This document shows positions 23,632 to 32,463 of a stretch of 64,000 nt of DNA, piece by piece (within the stretch, counting starts at the first letter, position 1; every line of letters begins with the position of its first letter). Position numbers and translations under genes: made by a program. Source of the stretch: a virus; the IMG/VR virus record IMGVR_UViG_3300032213_001637, positions 1 to 64,000 of that record; one strand, given 5' to 3'. Under the pieces are notes generated by a model. That model did not search any database, was not told where the DNA came from, and saw only the letters and a list, made by a program, of their open reading frames with translations.

Positions 23632-24548
23632 GTGTCTTTCAATATGTCTTTAAGTATATCAGTTAACTTGATGGGACTTGATTGTTCAACTGATTCATTC
23701 TTTTTCTTTTGCCAAGAAACTGGACTTGGACCTTTTTTCTTACTGGTTCCCTTTTTATTACACTGTGATGGTGTTGGACGGCATGCTGGATACTTGGCTC
23801 TTTTCTCACCAGCTTGACGACCACATGCTTTACATGTTTTACGACTAGTTTTTTTATTTTTACGACAAGTATTACAATCTACCCAACCTTTGCTTTTTCC
23901 TTTTCCACCTTGTCTTGCAAACCATCCATGTAGACCTTGTTTCTTTTCTTTACTAAAGTCTTTTTTCTCTTCTAACTCAACAGATTCTTCTTTTTTCTCC
24001 CAAATTTCACCTGTTCTGCATCGAACCATCGCACCCGATTTGTAAGCAGATGTTTTAGGACCATACACACTATCTGCTTTTTTATGACATCTATCTTTAT
24101 TCTTTTTACGTTCATCTAAAGATGGTTCATCGATATCAAGATCGATACCTGACACCTTACTTGGACCAACTGGTTCACTATCTTTGACTTGTCCAACAGG
24201 TGTAGTTCCTATCTTACCTACCACATTGTTTCCCGGTGTACAAGATATTTCACTTCCCAATCTGGATTTATCATTAAAACTCTGTTTAGGATCACCAAAT
24301 CCAGAATTGGCTTGTGGTTGGAATTCCTTGGCAAGTCCAGCAGCAACCAACTTGGTATAATATTCTGGATCTTCTGTCAAATGATCCAATGCAATTTCGG
24401 TTGCAATCTTTTCATTATTCGTATGTTCCATTTCTACTTGAACACCAATTGCAAGTTGTGCGGGGTTAACAGTTGAAGACGCAGTTGCGTCACCAACTCC
24501 ACCTTTTAGTTGTCCATCTTCATTGATAAAAAAGTCTTTGTATTTCAT
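23628..24548 (-). CDS. YKDFF-tagged DUF5661/DUF5872-like basic protein
   Basis: A 306-residue protein. It opens M-K-Y-K-D-F-F-I-N-E-D; I-N-E fits the prohead-protease rule. Residues about 33-70 (Q-V-E-M-E-H-T-N-N then D-H-L-T-E-D-P-E-Y-Y) match the DUF5661 pattern. The C-terminal half carries D-R-C-H-K-K-A-D-S-V-Y near 151-161, W-F-A-R-Q-G-G-K-G-K-S-K-G-W-V-D-C near 208-224, three C-x2-C-type pairs and Y-P-A-C-R-P-T, as in DUF5872-like proteins of marine phages and algal giant viruses. Basic, cysteine-rich composition suits DNA packing or an injected protein. Confidence 0.7.
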   Translation of the reverse strand: MKYKDFFINEDGQLKGGVGDATASSTVNPAQLAIGVQVEMEHTNNEKIATEIALDHLTEDPEYYTKLVAAGLAKEFQPQANSGFGDPKQSFNDKSRLGSEISCTPGNNVVGKIGTTPVGQVKDSEPVGPSKVSGIDLDIDEPSLDERKKNKDRCHKKADSVYGPKTSAYKSGAMVRCRTGEIWEKKEESVELEEKKDFSKEKKQGLHGWFARQGGKGKSKGWVDCNTCRKNKKTSRKTCKACGRQAGEKRAKYPACRPTPSQCNKKGTSKKKGPSPVSWQKKKNESVEQSSPIKLTDILKDILKDT

Positions 24549-24742
24549 GGTCGGTTATTACCTTTATGTTTATGTTGTGACGCTTCTTGTTCTGCTTGTT
24601 GCATTTTACTATAACCATTTGAAGGATATGCATAATCGATTTGCCATCTACGACCTTTCATCGCAGGATGGCCAATCAATGGATCTTGAAGTTTCTTCTG
24701 AGATCCAATTATATACCAATCCCCCGGTGGTTTAGAGTCCAT
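24545..24742 (-). CDS. Small protein within the ArdC operon, unknown
   Basis: A 65-residue protein: D-W-Y-I-I-G-S-Q at the front, then a R-R-W-Q-I-D-Y-A-Y-P-S segment and a Gln/His-rich tail. No family recognised. The ATG at 24742 is preferred over one at 24778 because it overlaps the ArdC-like gene by only 11 bp; its own end overlaps the next start by 4 bp. Confidence 0.5.
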   Translation of the reverse strand: MDSKPPGDWYIIGSQKKLQDPLIGHPAMKGRRWQIDYAYPSNGYSKMQQAEQEASQHKHKGNNRP

Positions 24743-26648
24743 AATTACGTCTCTTTTTCTTTTCTTCCCACTTTTCATCCATCAACTTCTTAATAGCTTC
24801 AAAGTTACCATATTTTTGTTCAACACGTTCACGTGTTTTAGATGCATTAGCCATATCACGTATGATACTTCCAATCGTCTCCTTTTGAGTTTCGTTCATT
24901 GTAGGTTGTTCTTTCTGTTTTTCTTCTGCAATTTCATCAATACCTAAAATAATAAATCTAGCAACTGTGTGTATCACAGTTAAATTTTTCTGTATTGCAT
25001 CTTTATTGCCTTGCCATAATGCAATATATGTTGCACCATGTTTTGTATCCAAATTATAATGATTTGTTACAGTGTATGCAACTGCTTCTGCTTGAAGTTC
25101 AGCTTCTGCTCTGGTTAATCTCATTGTTTCATCATTTCCATAGAACACTGAACTATCTTTGAAATGCAATAGTGAATGTGCAATTTCATGAACCAACGTA
25201 GACAAACGATTTATTCCGGAAACATTACTTGTCAAGTTAATATGGTCACCGCTTGCCCATCCCATTTCTCCACCTTTTGCGTCACTATGAGTAACCTTGA
25301 TTTGTTTATCCTTACAAAACTTTAAAAGATACTCATATATTTTATCTGCTGTTTCACTTGGTGTATTTTGATCGTGCCATACTGGAGCTTCTGGAATTTT
25401 TCCTTTTTCAGCAGCGTTGGTGTCTGAAATATCATATACGATGCCGATTCTAAATTTTGTTATTTGATTTTTTGAAATTTCATCATCTACTCCTTCATCA
25501 TCTCCGGGTTTAAAACGATCACCTGGCTTACTTTCACTATCGTCTTTCTTGTTTTTAATAGGTACCCATATTCTAATATGAGTAGCAGTTTTTAAATTTA
25601 CGGTTACGCCAAGTTCTCTCCATTTTGATTTACCAGCAACCTGTGTTGCGTTTGGTTTTTGTGCCCAAATCAATAAACTGTTAGTAAAACTATACTTTTT
25701 AAATTTCTTTTTAAAATCTAAAAACGATTTCAATTTGTCGCTAACTTTAACACCTTCAACGGCATCAGCCAATCCGTCAATGATTGTTTTAACTTTTTCA
25801 GCGAGTTCTCTTCTTTTATTAAAATCGTCTCTCTCCACAAACACTTTGAGATTTTCAAAGGTGTGTAACAACTCTTCAAATTGTATTGGACCGGACTTTG
25901 GAGGTGTCCATGTTTTAGTCTTCCAATTATATGAATAACCAGCATTTATTTTATCAATCGCTTTCATATAATATCTTAAATCTTCATCAGTAGTATATGG
26001 TTTTTCCCATCCTATATCTGGATTCCATGTAAAGCCTAAAGATTTAATACCATCCTTGGATTTGTAGGTTTCATTACCAGCCGCTCTAGAACTGGCAAGA
26101 GTATTTTTGGGATCGTTATCAGGAGATTCTGGTTTATCTGGATCATATGGTTTGTATAAATCAGAAACCACAATAATGTACTGTTTGCCAGTTTCTTCGT
26201 CATCATACCGATGAAGTTCTAACTTTTCATTGATATCACCATCAACCGATTCGTTCATCATATCAGTAGTCATTCCTAACATACCAAGATCACGATAATA
26301 ACGTGGGTTTTCTTTCAAATTTTGAACAACATTTTGTTTAGCAACCATCTTGTTCTTGAAAATCTGTTTCTTGAGTTCATAGTCCATTCCCTGAATGATA
26401 TCATCAGGGGTGACCTTGGTTTTGATATCCTCAATATCTTTTTTGTACTGTTCTGGATCAATTTTTGATTTAATGTCTTGATCGACTGGTTGTACAACAT
26501 TGACATTTGAACTGTCAGCAGGAAAAGATCCGGGGTTCTGAACGACATCAGGTGATGAATATGTCCCAGATTGACCAGATAAGGGTGATTGACCCCCTAC
26601 CGCAATCTGACTCATGTTATATTCTTTGAAGAAGTCTTTATATGTCAT
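24732..26648 (-). CDS. ArdC-like antirestriction metalloprotease with capsid-type leader
   Basis: A 638-residue protein. The leader M-T-Y-K-D-F-F-K-E matches two other proteins here. Residues about 86-125 include E-N-P-R-Y-Y-R-D-L, DUF5661-like. Residues about 305-365 match the ssDNA-binding N domain of ArdC: Y-S-F-T-N-S-L-L-I-W-A-Q, A-T-Q-V-A-G-K-S-K-W-R-E-L-G and H-I-R-I-W-V-P-I. Residues about 425-540 are the metallopeptidase, with zinc motif H-E-I-A-H at 487-491 and a downstream acidic helix R-A-E-A-E-L-Q-A-E near 513-521. ArdC shields DNA from restriction. A packaged form could protect the genome at entry. First gene of a five-gene coupled operon. Confidence 0.82.
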   Translation of the reverse strand: MTYKDFFKEYNMSQIAVGGQSPLSGQSGTYSSPDVVQNPGSFPADSSNVNVVQPVDQDIKSKIDPEQYKKDIEDIKTKVTPDDIIQGMDYELKKQIFKNKMVAKQNVVQNLKENPRYYRDLGMLGMTTDMMNESVDGDINEKLELHRYDDEETGKQYIIVVSDLYKPYDPDKPESPDNDPKNTLASSRAAGNETYKSKDGIKSLGFTWNPDIGWEKPYTTDEDLRYYMKAIDKINAGYSYNWKTKTWTPPKSGPIQFEELLHTFENLKVFVERDDFNKRRELAEKVKTIIDGLADAVEGVKVSDKLKSFLDFKKKFKKYSFTNSLLIWAQKPNATQVAGKSKWRELGVTVNLKTATHIRIWVPIKNKKDDSESKPGDRFKPGDDEGVDDEISKNQITKFRIGIVYDISDTNAAEKGKIPEAPVWHDQNTPSETADKIYEYLLKFCKDKQIKVTHSDAKGGEMGWASGDHINLTSNVSGINRLSTLVHEIAHSLLHFKDSSVFYGNDETMRLTRAEAELQAEAVAYTVTNHYNLDTKHGATYIALWQGNKDAIQKNLTVIHTVARFIILGIDEIAEEKQKEQPTMNETQKETIGSIIRDMANASKTRERVEQKYGNFEAIKKLMDEKWEEKKKRRNYGL

Positions 26649-26652
26649 AATC

Positions 26653-26661
26653 TATAAATAT
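26653..26661 (-). promoter_or_regulatory. ATATTTATA start-proximal motif
   Basis: Minus-strand ATATTTATA ends 4 nt before the ATG of the ArdC-like gene and is the only such site for the five-gene operon running to 22124. Confidence 0.5.
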
Positions 26662-26694
26662 GTTAGAAATAACAAACAACACTGGATATTATAG

Positions 26695-27732
26695 TTAAAA
26701 CTTAACAAACTTATTGTATATCTCAATCATTTCAAAGATAACGGTACTTAAATAATCTTGTGAAAAGTGATTCATTACAAAGTTACGTCGTTCCTTTAAA
26801 TTCGAATTATTATCAATCAACGACTCAATAGAATTTAAAAACTGTGTATTAGGAGTATCACAGACGGCGTTAACCAATGGATAATCACAAGATTCAACCA
26901 TTAAATCAATTAACCCCTTATAATGTGACGGTCCAATTCTGATGATATGTCCATTATTGTATAACGCCATCAAGTAACGAGCATGTGATACCGATGAGTT
27001 TCCTTCATTTAATAAGTTAATTTGAACTTTTAATTGATCGTTCCACAGTTCATGTATATCGATTTGGTCATACGTTTGTCCATATATTGGCAATTTATCA
27101 ATAAAATCTTGCATGTCTCCAAGATGACCTTTACGAGCGTTTTCATGTACAAAAAAAAGTTTAAAATCACATTTATCTGGAAACATATTGGAAAATAAAG
27201 CAAATTTCATCTTATAATGATTAAACCATGTATCTTTGTTAAATACGTCTTTATTAATTCCAGTTAGTCCTATTCTTGCGTATGCTACTTTTTTCTTATC
27301 TTCAAAATTTATTTGGTTGAATGACTTATCAATAAACATGGGAACTTCAAATAAACAATCGTGAAAACATAATGGATTAAACGATCCATCATTGGGAACG
27401 TTAGAAACCACAAATATAGGAAAATTAACAATATCTCCAATCAGGTTATCATACTTCCAAAATAAAAACTGAGTTTCTAATTGTGGATATTTTTTTAAAA
27501 CTATTGAAAGAGATAATTTCAATTGATACGGATGACCGTTAATACCAACATCAATATGATTACCGTCGAGATCAGTAACAATAATGTCTCCGTTTTTAAT
27601 TGTATACCAACATATATGATCTTGAAGATTTTTAGATTTCAACCAGTCAATTGTATCTTTTAATGAAACTTTAAAATTAACGTGATGATATTGGTTTTCT
27701 ATTTCAATCAATAGTTTTTCTTTCATAAGCAT
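26695..27732 (-). CDS. Glycosyltransferase-like protein, possibly GT90
   Basis: A 345-residue protein. F-V-V-S-N-V-P-N-D-G near residues 109-118, a D-C-L-F-E-V-P-M-F segment, and H-A-R-Y-L-M-A-L-Y-N-N-G-H near 250-262 resemble CAP10/GT90-type O-glycan transferases; the last is where such enzymes bind donor nucleotide. Assignment is tentative. It is leftward and divergent from the next glycosyltransferase at 27830. Start may be at 27732 or two codons in. Confidence 0.5.
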   Translation of the reverse strand: MLMKEKLLIEIENQYHHVNFKVSLKDTIDWLKSKNLQDHICWYTIKNGDIIVTDLDGNHIDVGINGHPYQLKLSLSIVLKKYPQLETQFLFWKYDNLIGDIVNFPIFVVSNVPNDGSFNPLCFHDCLFEVPMFIDKSFNQINFEDKKKVAYARIGLTGINKDVFNKDTWFNHYKMKFALFSNMFPDKCDFKLFFVHENARKGHLGDMQDFIDKLPIYGQTYDQIDIHELWNDQLKVQINLLNEGNSSVSHARYLMALYNNGHIIRIGPSHYKGLIDLMVESCDYPLVNAVCDTPNTQFLNSIESLIDNNSNLKERRNFVMNHFSQDYLSTVIFEMIEIYNKFVKF

Positions 27733-27829
27733 TTTGATGACACAGACTTAAATATATCGAATGGTAACTCTTCGTTATAACAAACGCATATCGTGACAAT
27801 TCTCATATTAAATAACTATATATTATAAT

Positions 27830-28495
27830 ATGCATATTGTTTTATCCCTGTGTGAAAAATCAAGATCCCCATATTCAAAACGAAAGTGTTTTGAAAACCT
27901 ATATAAAGTCTTTTCAAAACATTCTATTCACGTTTTAGGCGATGATTTGGACGATGATATGGAAACATATGTAAAGTCTTTTGATAACGTAAACTTAGAA
28001 AATAAAGTTCGTGGTAAAAATCAATACATGGTTGATAAGTTTAATTTCTGTATAAACAACTTCAACGTTGATGATACAATTTACATGTTAGAGGACGACT
28101 ATATGCACTATCCAGACTCAGATGTTCTTATAGAAGAAGGATTACAACATGCAGATTATGTTACACTATATGATCATCCTGACAAATATGAAGGGTTCAC
28201 GTATAAAAATCCAGAAATACAATGTATAGGAGAACAAACCGTCGTATTTTTAACTAAACATTCACATTGGAAATATACAAACTCTACAACTGGTACGTTT
28301 GCATTCAAAAAACAAACATTGATCGAAGACTATGACATTTGGATGGATCAAGTCGTTAATAATATTTGGAATTACGATTACCAAGGATTTGTTAATTTAA
28401 GAACAAACAACAGAAAAATAGCATCATGTATACCCGGACGTAGTTCACATATGTATCCGGATCAATGTCACAGTCCATTTTTTAATATTGTTTGA
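27830..28495 (+). CDS. GT-A glycosyltransferase-like protein
   Basis: A 221-residue protein. M-L-E-D-D-Y-M-H near residues 85-92 may be a D-x-D-type metal motif at the end of a Rossmann half. The C terminus P-G-R-S-S-H-M-Y-P-D-Q-C-H contains several possible ligand residues. A TATAAT at 27824-27829 abuts the ATG, again hinting at a leaderless transcript. The family was not identified. Confidence 0.55.
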   Translation: MHIVLSLCEKSRSPYSKRKCFENLYKVFSKHSIHVLGDDLDDDMETYVKSFDNVNLENKVRGKNQYMVDKFNFCINNFNVDDTIYMLEDDYMHYPDSDVLIEEGLQHADYVTLYDHPDKYEGFTYKNPEIQCIGEQTVVFLTKHSHWKYTNSTTGTFAFKKQTLIEDYDIWMDQVVNNIWNYDYQGFVNLRTNNRKIASCIPGRSSHMYPDQCHSPFFNIV

Positions 28496-29387
28496 ACTCA
28501 TTAATTGCAGCAAGTATTTTCGTTGATGATATATAACTACATTTTGGATATGATGAAAACTTCCACTGTACATTAAAATCCGGTCGATTATCTAACGCAC
28601 ATCCACCATGCATTTTACAATTCAGACATTCTAAATCTACATTTATAGATACTATATTTGATTTGGTATTGTATGCATACTCTTTAGAGTGCCATGCTTG
28701 TTCGATAGATACAATATTTTTATTAAATGCAAAACCAAAGTGTAAACTACTAGTGTTGCTTGAAACCAACAAGTCACAACAATCGATTGCTGTTATATAA
28801 TAAAAGAGTTCGTTACCAAACACATCTACAATATTGTTTTTTAACAATTTGTCGTTATTTCCAATCCAAAATATAGTCCCTGATCCGTTATATAACGATT
28901 GAACTTCTTGTGCAATTGAAATTGGAATACTTCTATTTGCAATCGACGATGTTGTATTAATCACTATCCACGGTCGTGGAAAATTATTTAAATAAAACAT
29001 CATTTGATCACGGTATTCGGATGGATACTTTATATCATATTCCAATTCCGATCTATTGACAATTCCACCCAGAATTGAATTGACATATCGTATATAAACT
29101 TCAGATGATGGATCTTTTTGCCATTCATGAATTTTTTGAACATTTTTCATCCATTCATCACAAAATCTGGTATCATGTTCTATACCTTCAAAATCAATAA
29201 TATTATCGTTATTGTTTACCTCGTTTACGGTATCAATGTAATTCTGATATTTTAGAAATGATGTTAGATGTCCACCGGTTGTAAAATCAATAGTATATCC
29301 ACGATTAAATAAAAATTTAGCGATTGATAATATCATTACTACATCACCAAGTCCACCAAGTCGTTTGATATTAATTCGATTCATCAA
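28482..29387 (-). CDS. GT9 heptosyltransferase-like protein
   Basis: A 301-residue GT-B protein. R-L-G-G-L-G-D-V-V-M near residues 9-18 is the N-terminal glycine-rich loop of ADP-heptose transferases. N-T-T-S-S near 144-148 opens the second Rossmann domain, and S-S-N-T-S-S-L-H-F near 209-217 matches the sugar-nucleotide-binding element. Four cysteines cluster near 255-266. It overlaps the tri-domain transferase stop by 4 bp and would extend a lipopolysaccharide-like core. Confidence 0.8.
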   Translation of the reverse strand: MMNRINIKRLGGLGDVVMILSIAKFLFNRGYTIDFTTGGHLTSFLKYQNYIDTVNEVNNNDNIIDFEGIEHDTRFCDEWMKNVQKIHEWQKDPSSEVYIRYVNSILGGIVNRSELEYDIKYPSEYRDQMMFYLNNFPRPWIVINTTSSIANRSIPISIAQEVQSLYNGSGTIFWIGNNDKLLKNNIVDVFGNELFYYITAIDCCDLLVSSNTSSLHFGFAFNKNIVSIEQAWHSKEYAYNTKSNIVSINVDLECLNCKMHGGCALDNRPDFNVQWKFSSYPKCSYISSTKILAAINEFKQY

Positions 29388-31921
29388 ATGATATATTTAT
29401 CGATATACATTTTAATGTTTTTATAATCAACTGAGTCTTTAGTATCAGTCAAATATGAATTATATCTTCGGTACATGCAATTAGGAACAAGATCAATTGA
29501 CGTTTCCTGTATAGAATTCAACTTCATACCTTCTACTAATGAATACGGAAAACTTTGATTTCCTATAAAAAGTTTGCCTCCACTTAAAATATTTGCAAGA
29601 TCAATCATACGATCTGTTTTATAGTAATCAACATGACCAAATTCTTCAACGAACAAAGAATGTTCTTTTGGAGTACCTACAAATATAATTTGATTACAAT
29701 AATCATTTACAATCGATTTCCACGGAAAGTTTTTATTGTGATATCTTTCTGTTCTATTAACAACAATTGGTTTTCCATCCACAACTTTTTTATCAAAGTT
29801 TAACCACTCGGATTGATCAAAATCAGCGTTTATTTTTGGATCTATACATTGTCTATATAACTGTGTTAATGGTATACGTCGAACCTGTTCAACTTCTTTT
29901 TCAGAGAATCTACCTTCTCCCCATTTTGTAAAGATCTTTCTAAAGTCATTCAAATCATAATCAACGTCAACCGGCTTGGTTAAACTGAACTGAATATCAT
30001 AAAGATAGGGTGTTTTCTTTAATAACTCTCTAATGGTCATAGCCTTATCATAAGTCATTGGACATCTGATATCCATTTTATAATAGTTAGGTGTCAATAC
30101 CAACACTCCTCCACCCAATTTCTTAATAAACGGTAAAGAGTAAATAACATCACCCAAATCTCCAGAATGATGAAATTTCATTTTATAGTACTTCTGTGCA
30201 CCAGCGTTGTTACTTGTTGAAAAGTTATGGAAACCAAATGATCCATTTGACATTTCATTTTCTACAGAAAACTTTCTGGCAAAATCAGGAGTAGGAAATT
30301 TAAACCCATTTTTAACCAAGTATGGACCATGAATTTCACATATGAATTCATCTTCCGGATTTTTTCCATCATACGGAATATACTGAATCTCGTTCATCAA
30401 CTTCTTGGAGCGTAATGAAAATCCTCCATTTCCCCCAACAACTTTATCATATTTCCAAAACCAAGGAGCGCCAATATAATCGTAATTGAGAAAATTGTTA
30501 TCCCACGCATTATAATTGATTATGAAGCCGTCCCATTGACTAATCAAACAAAATTCAGTATCAATATAATCATTTAACTCTTTCAAAACAAAGTGACTAT
30601 ATTCGGTTGTTGAATTTATTGGATTAATTTTAACCACATATGGAGAAGATATATCTTTTGACGTAAATAACTTAATGTTAGTTATTCCATGTTCAACGTA
30701 ATCATCAATGATTTTTAAACAACGATCCGTGTACAAATCGTCAATAAATACATAAGTAATCAAAGAATTTAATCGTTCAAACACGTTGTTTTGTAATGTA
30801 TCAATTGACAAAAAACTTAATATGTTAGAACATACAGTATTCACAGAAACTCTATTTTTCAAGTGTCTATGATAAGTGTTTTTATTATATTGAATCGTTC
30901 GATCTTTCAATCGGGATTGAATATCTATAATCGACTTTATAACATCGTTTACATTATACTTATTCAAAACTTCATCGTGTGGAGTAACATATAAATGTGA
31001 GTCGCCTGAAGATTTTAGTGTTACAACACCCAATCCAAGATATAAAGATTCTAACACAACTAACGGACATGGATCTTCCCTTGAAAGCAATAAGAATATA
31101 TCTGATTGATGAACTTGATCATATACTGATTTCAATTCTCCTACAAAATTAACAGGATATGGATCAACTACAACATCATTGTAAATGTTATAACCTTCCA
31201 CGGTTATATAACAGTTGTTCGTCTTTTTAGGAGCGCTACCAATCCATATAAATTCATAATCATCTGGATTAAATTGTTTAGCAACTTCGATAAATCGATC
31301 TAATCCTTTACGTATTGATGGTGTACCAATTCCAATCACTCTTTTTTTAGAATGACCAGTTTTTTTCTTGGTCAATACAATATCCAACATGTCTGTATCA
31401 ATGCACGCCGGTGTGTAAATGATTCTTTCATTGGGTATCGACTTTGACAATAGATACTTCAGTTGCCATTCAGACACCACAATAAACTTATCAATATAAT
31501 CTAATGCAACATCAATGTTTCCAATGTCAGACTGAACATAATTAAACATATCTTCATTTTCATGAAAATGTACCGTCGTCGTAATATTTGGATTTAGTTT
31601 CTTGAATATCACCAAATGTGGGATGGACAATATTGTATTTCCATACACAAGATCGGGATTAATTGTTTCAACAATTAAATTGACCGATTCAAAGTTATTT
31701 TTCTTTTCTTTCTTGATTTGATTAATCTTGAAACAATTGTACTTTCTTACCCATTCTTGATATCCAGTCGAAGAAACATAACCGGTATCAATGCATGAAA
31801 CGTATGTGTTAACGTTTTTGACATTTGAAATAAAGTGATTGATCACATATTCTAAAACAAGAGGAGCACCTGTTAGAGTACAATCATGTGTAATAAATAA
31901 AACACTTTTTAATTTTGACAT
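29384..31921 (-). CDS. Three-domain glycosyltransferase fusion (GT4, DUF5672, GT9-like)
   Basis: An 845-residue protein. Residues about 1-370 form a GT4 enzyme: I-G-T-P-S-I-R-K-G near 198-206 and the donor-binding E-D-P-C-P-L-V-V-L-E near 283-292. Residues about 390-570 match DUF5672: Y-I-G-A-P-W-F-W near 481-488, then V-G-G-N-G-G-F-S-L-R near 493-502, and F-G-F-H-N-F. Residues about 580-845 are GT9-like: H-S-G-D-L-G-D-V-I-Y near 583-592, I-G-N-Q-S-F-P-Y late. Three sequential transferase activities in one chain would couple assembly steps. No stop or frameshift interrupts it. Confidence 0.8.
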   Translation of the reverse strand: MSKLKSVLFITHDCTLTGAPLVLEYVINHFISNVKNVNTYVSCIDTGYVSSTGYQEWVRKYNCFKINQIKKEKKNNFESVNLIVETINPDLVYGNTILSIPHLVIFKKLNPNITTTVHFHENEDMFNYVQSDIGNIDVALDYIDKFIVVSEWQLKYLLSKSIPNERIIYTPACIDTDMLDIVLTKKKTGHSKKRVIGIGTPSIRKGLDRFIEVAKQFNPDDYEFIWIGSAPKKTNNCYITVEGYNIYNDVVVDPYPVNFVGELKSVYDQVHQSDIFLLLSREDPCPLVVLESLYLGLGVVTLKSSGDSHLYVTPHDEVLNKYNVNDVIKSIIDIQSRLKDRTIQYNKNTYHRHLKNRVSVNTVCSNILSFLSIDTLQNNVFERLNSLITYVFIDDLYTDRCLKIIDDYVEHGITNIKLFTSKDISSPYVVKINPINSTTEYSHFVLKELNDYIDTEFCLISQWDGFIINYNAWDNNFLNYDYIGAPWFWKYDKVVGGNGGFSLRSKKLMNEIQYIPYDGKNPEDEFICEIHGPYLVKNGFKFPTPDFARKFSVENEMSNGSFGFHNFSTSNNAGAQKYYKMKFHHSGDLGDVIYSLPFIKKLGGGVLVLTPNYYKMDIRCPMTYDKAMTIRELLKKTPYLYDIQFSLTKPVDVDYDLNDFRKIFTKWGEGRFSEKEVEQVRRIPLTQLYRQCIDPKINADFDQSEWLNFDKKVVDGKPIVVNRTERYHNKNFPWKSIVNDYCNQIIFVGTPKEHSLFVEEFGHVDYYKTDRMIDLANILSGGKLFIGNQSFPYSLVEGMKLNSIQETSIDLVPNCMYRRYNSYLTDTKDSVDYKNIKMYIDKYII

Positions 31922-32463
31922 ACTGATATGGGAGTTATATCACTCAACCTAAATTGCATCAAGTGATTATATGGAATTATGTTTTTCTTTAAATCCAAAT
32001 CGATAATAGATATTTCACTAATATATAAACCTAATTCTCTATTATCATTATCTGGAATCATTGGTTTGCTTTTAAACTTATAACTAGATGCATATGGTAT
32101 TTCTATATCAACATGTCCATCCATATATGAAGTTTCAAATAGTATTTGATCTTGTGATGTAACCACCAATTTATTGTTTTCAACTGACGCTAAACCTATA
32201 CGCATGTTTAATGAAATAAACGGAATGTTGACTGGAAATATAACTTCCAAAATAAACTCTGATTTTGACCAAAATAATCCATCTTGTTCAAGATCATACT
32301 TATTATTAAAGTACAAAAACCAAGACTCCGATTTTTGATATTCGGTCTTGATAATTTCTCCAATAACACCAGATGTCACAACTTGTACACGTTTTTCGGA
32401 ACGAGAAATTTTTGACTGTTTATTTACATAATCAGGTAAAAAGTTAAACTTATCTCTCGTCAT
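31909..32463 (-). CDS. Beta-rich protein of unknown function
   Basis: A 184-residue protein with alternating hydrophobic strands and no obvious active site. Aromatic residues near F-L-Y-F-N-N-K-Y could stack on sugars, so a carbohydrate-binding module is a guess. The start was set at 32463, overlapping the upstream stop by ATGA. It precedes the glycosyltransferase fusion by a 13-bp overlap. Confidence 0.45.
   Translation of the reverse strand: MTRDKFNFLPDYVNKQSKISRSEKRVQVVTSGVIGEIIKTEYQKSESWFLYFNNKYDLEQDGLFWSKSEFILEVIFPVNIPFISLNMRIGLASVENNKLVVTSQDQILFETSYMDGHVDIEIPYASSYKFKSKPMIPDNDNRELGLYISEISIIDLDLKKNIIPYNHLMQFRLSDITPISVCQN

Noticed and set aside
27733-27829. Possible tRNA or regulatory RNA in the divergent gap
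   Set aside because: The gap is under 100 bp and AT-rich, with no cloverleaf pairing or CCA end; only promoter-like A/T tracts are seen.
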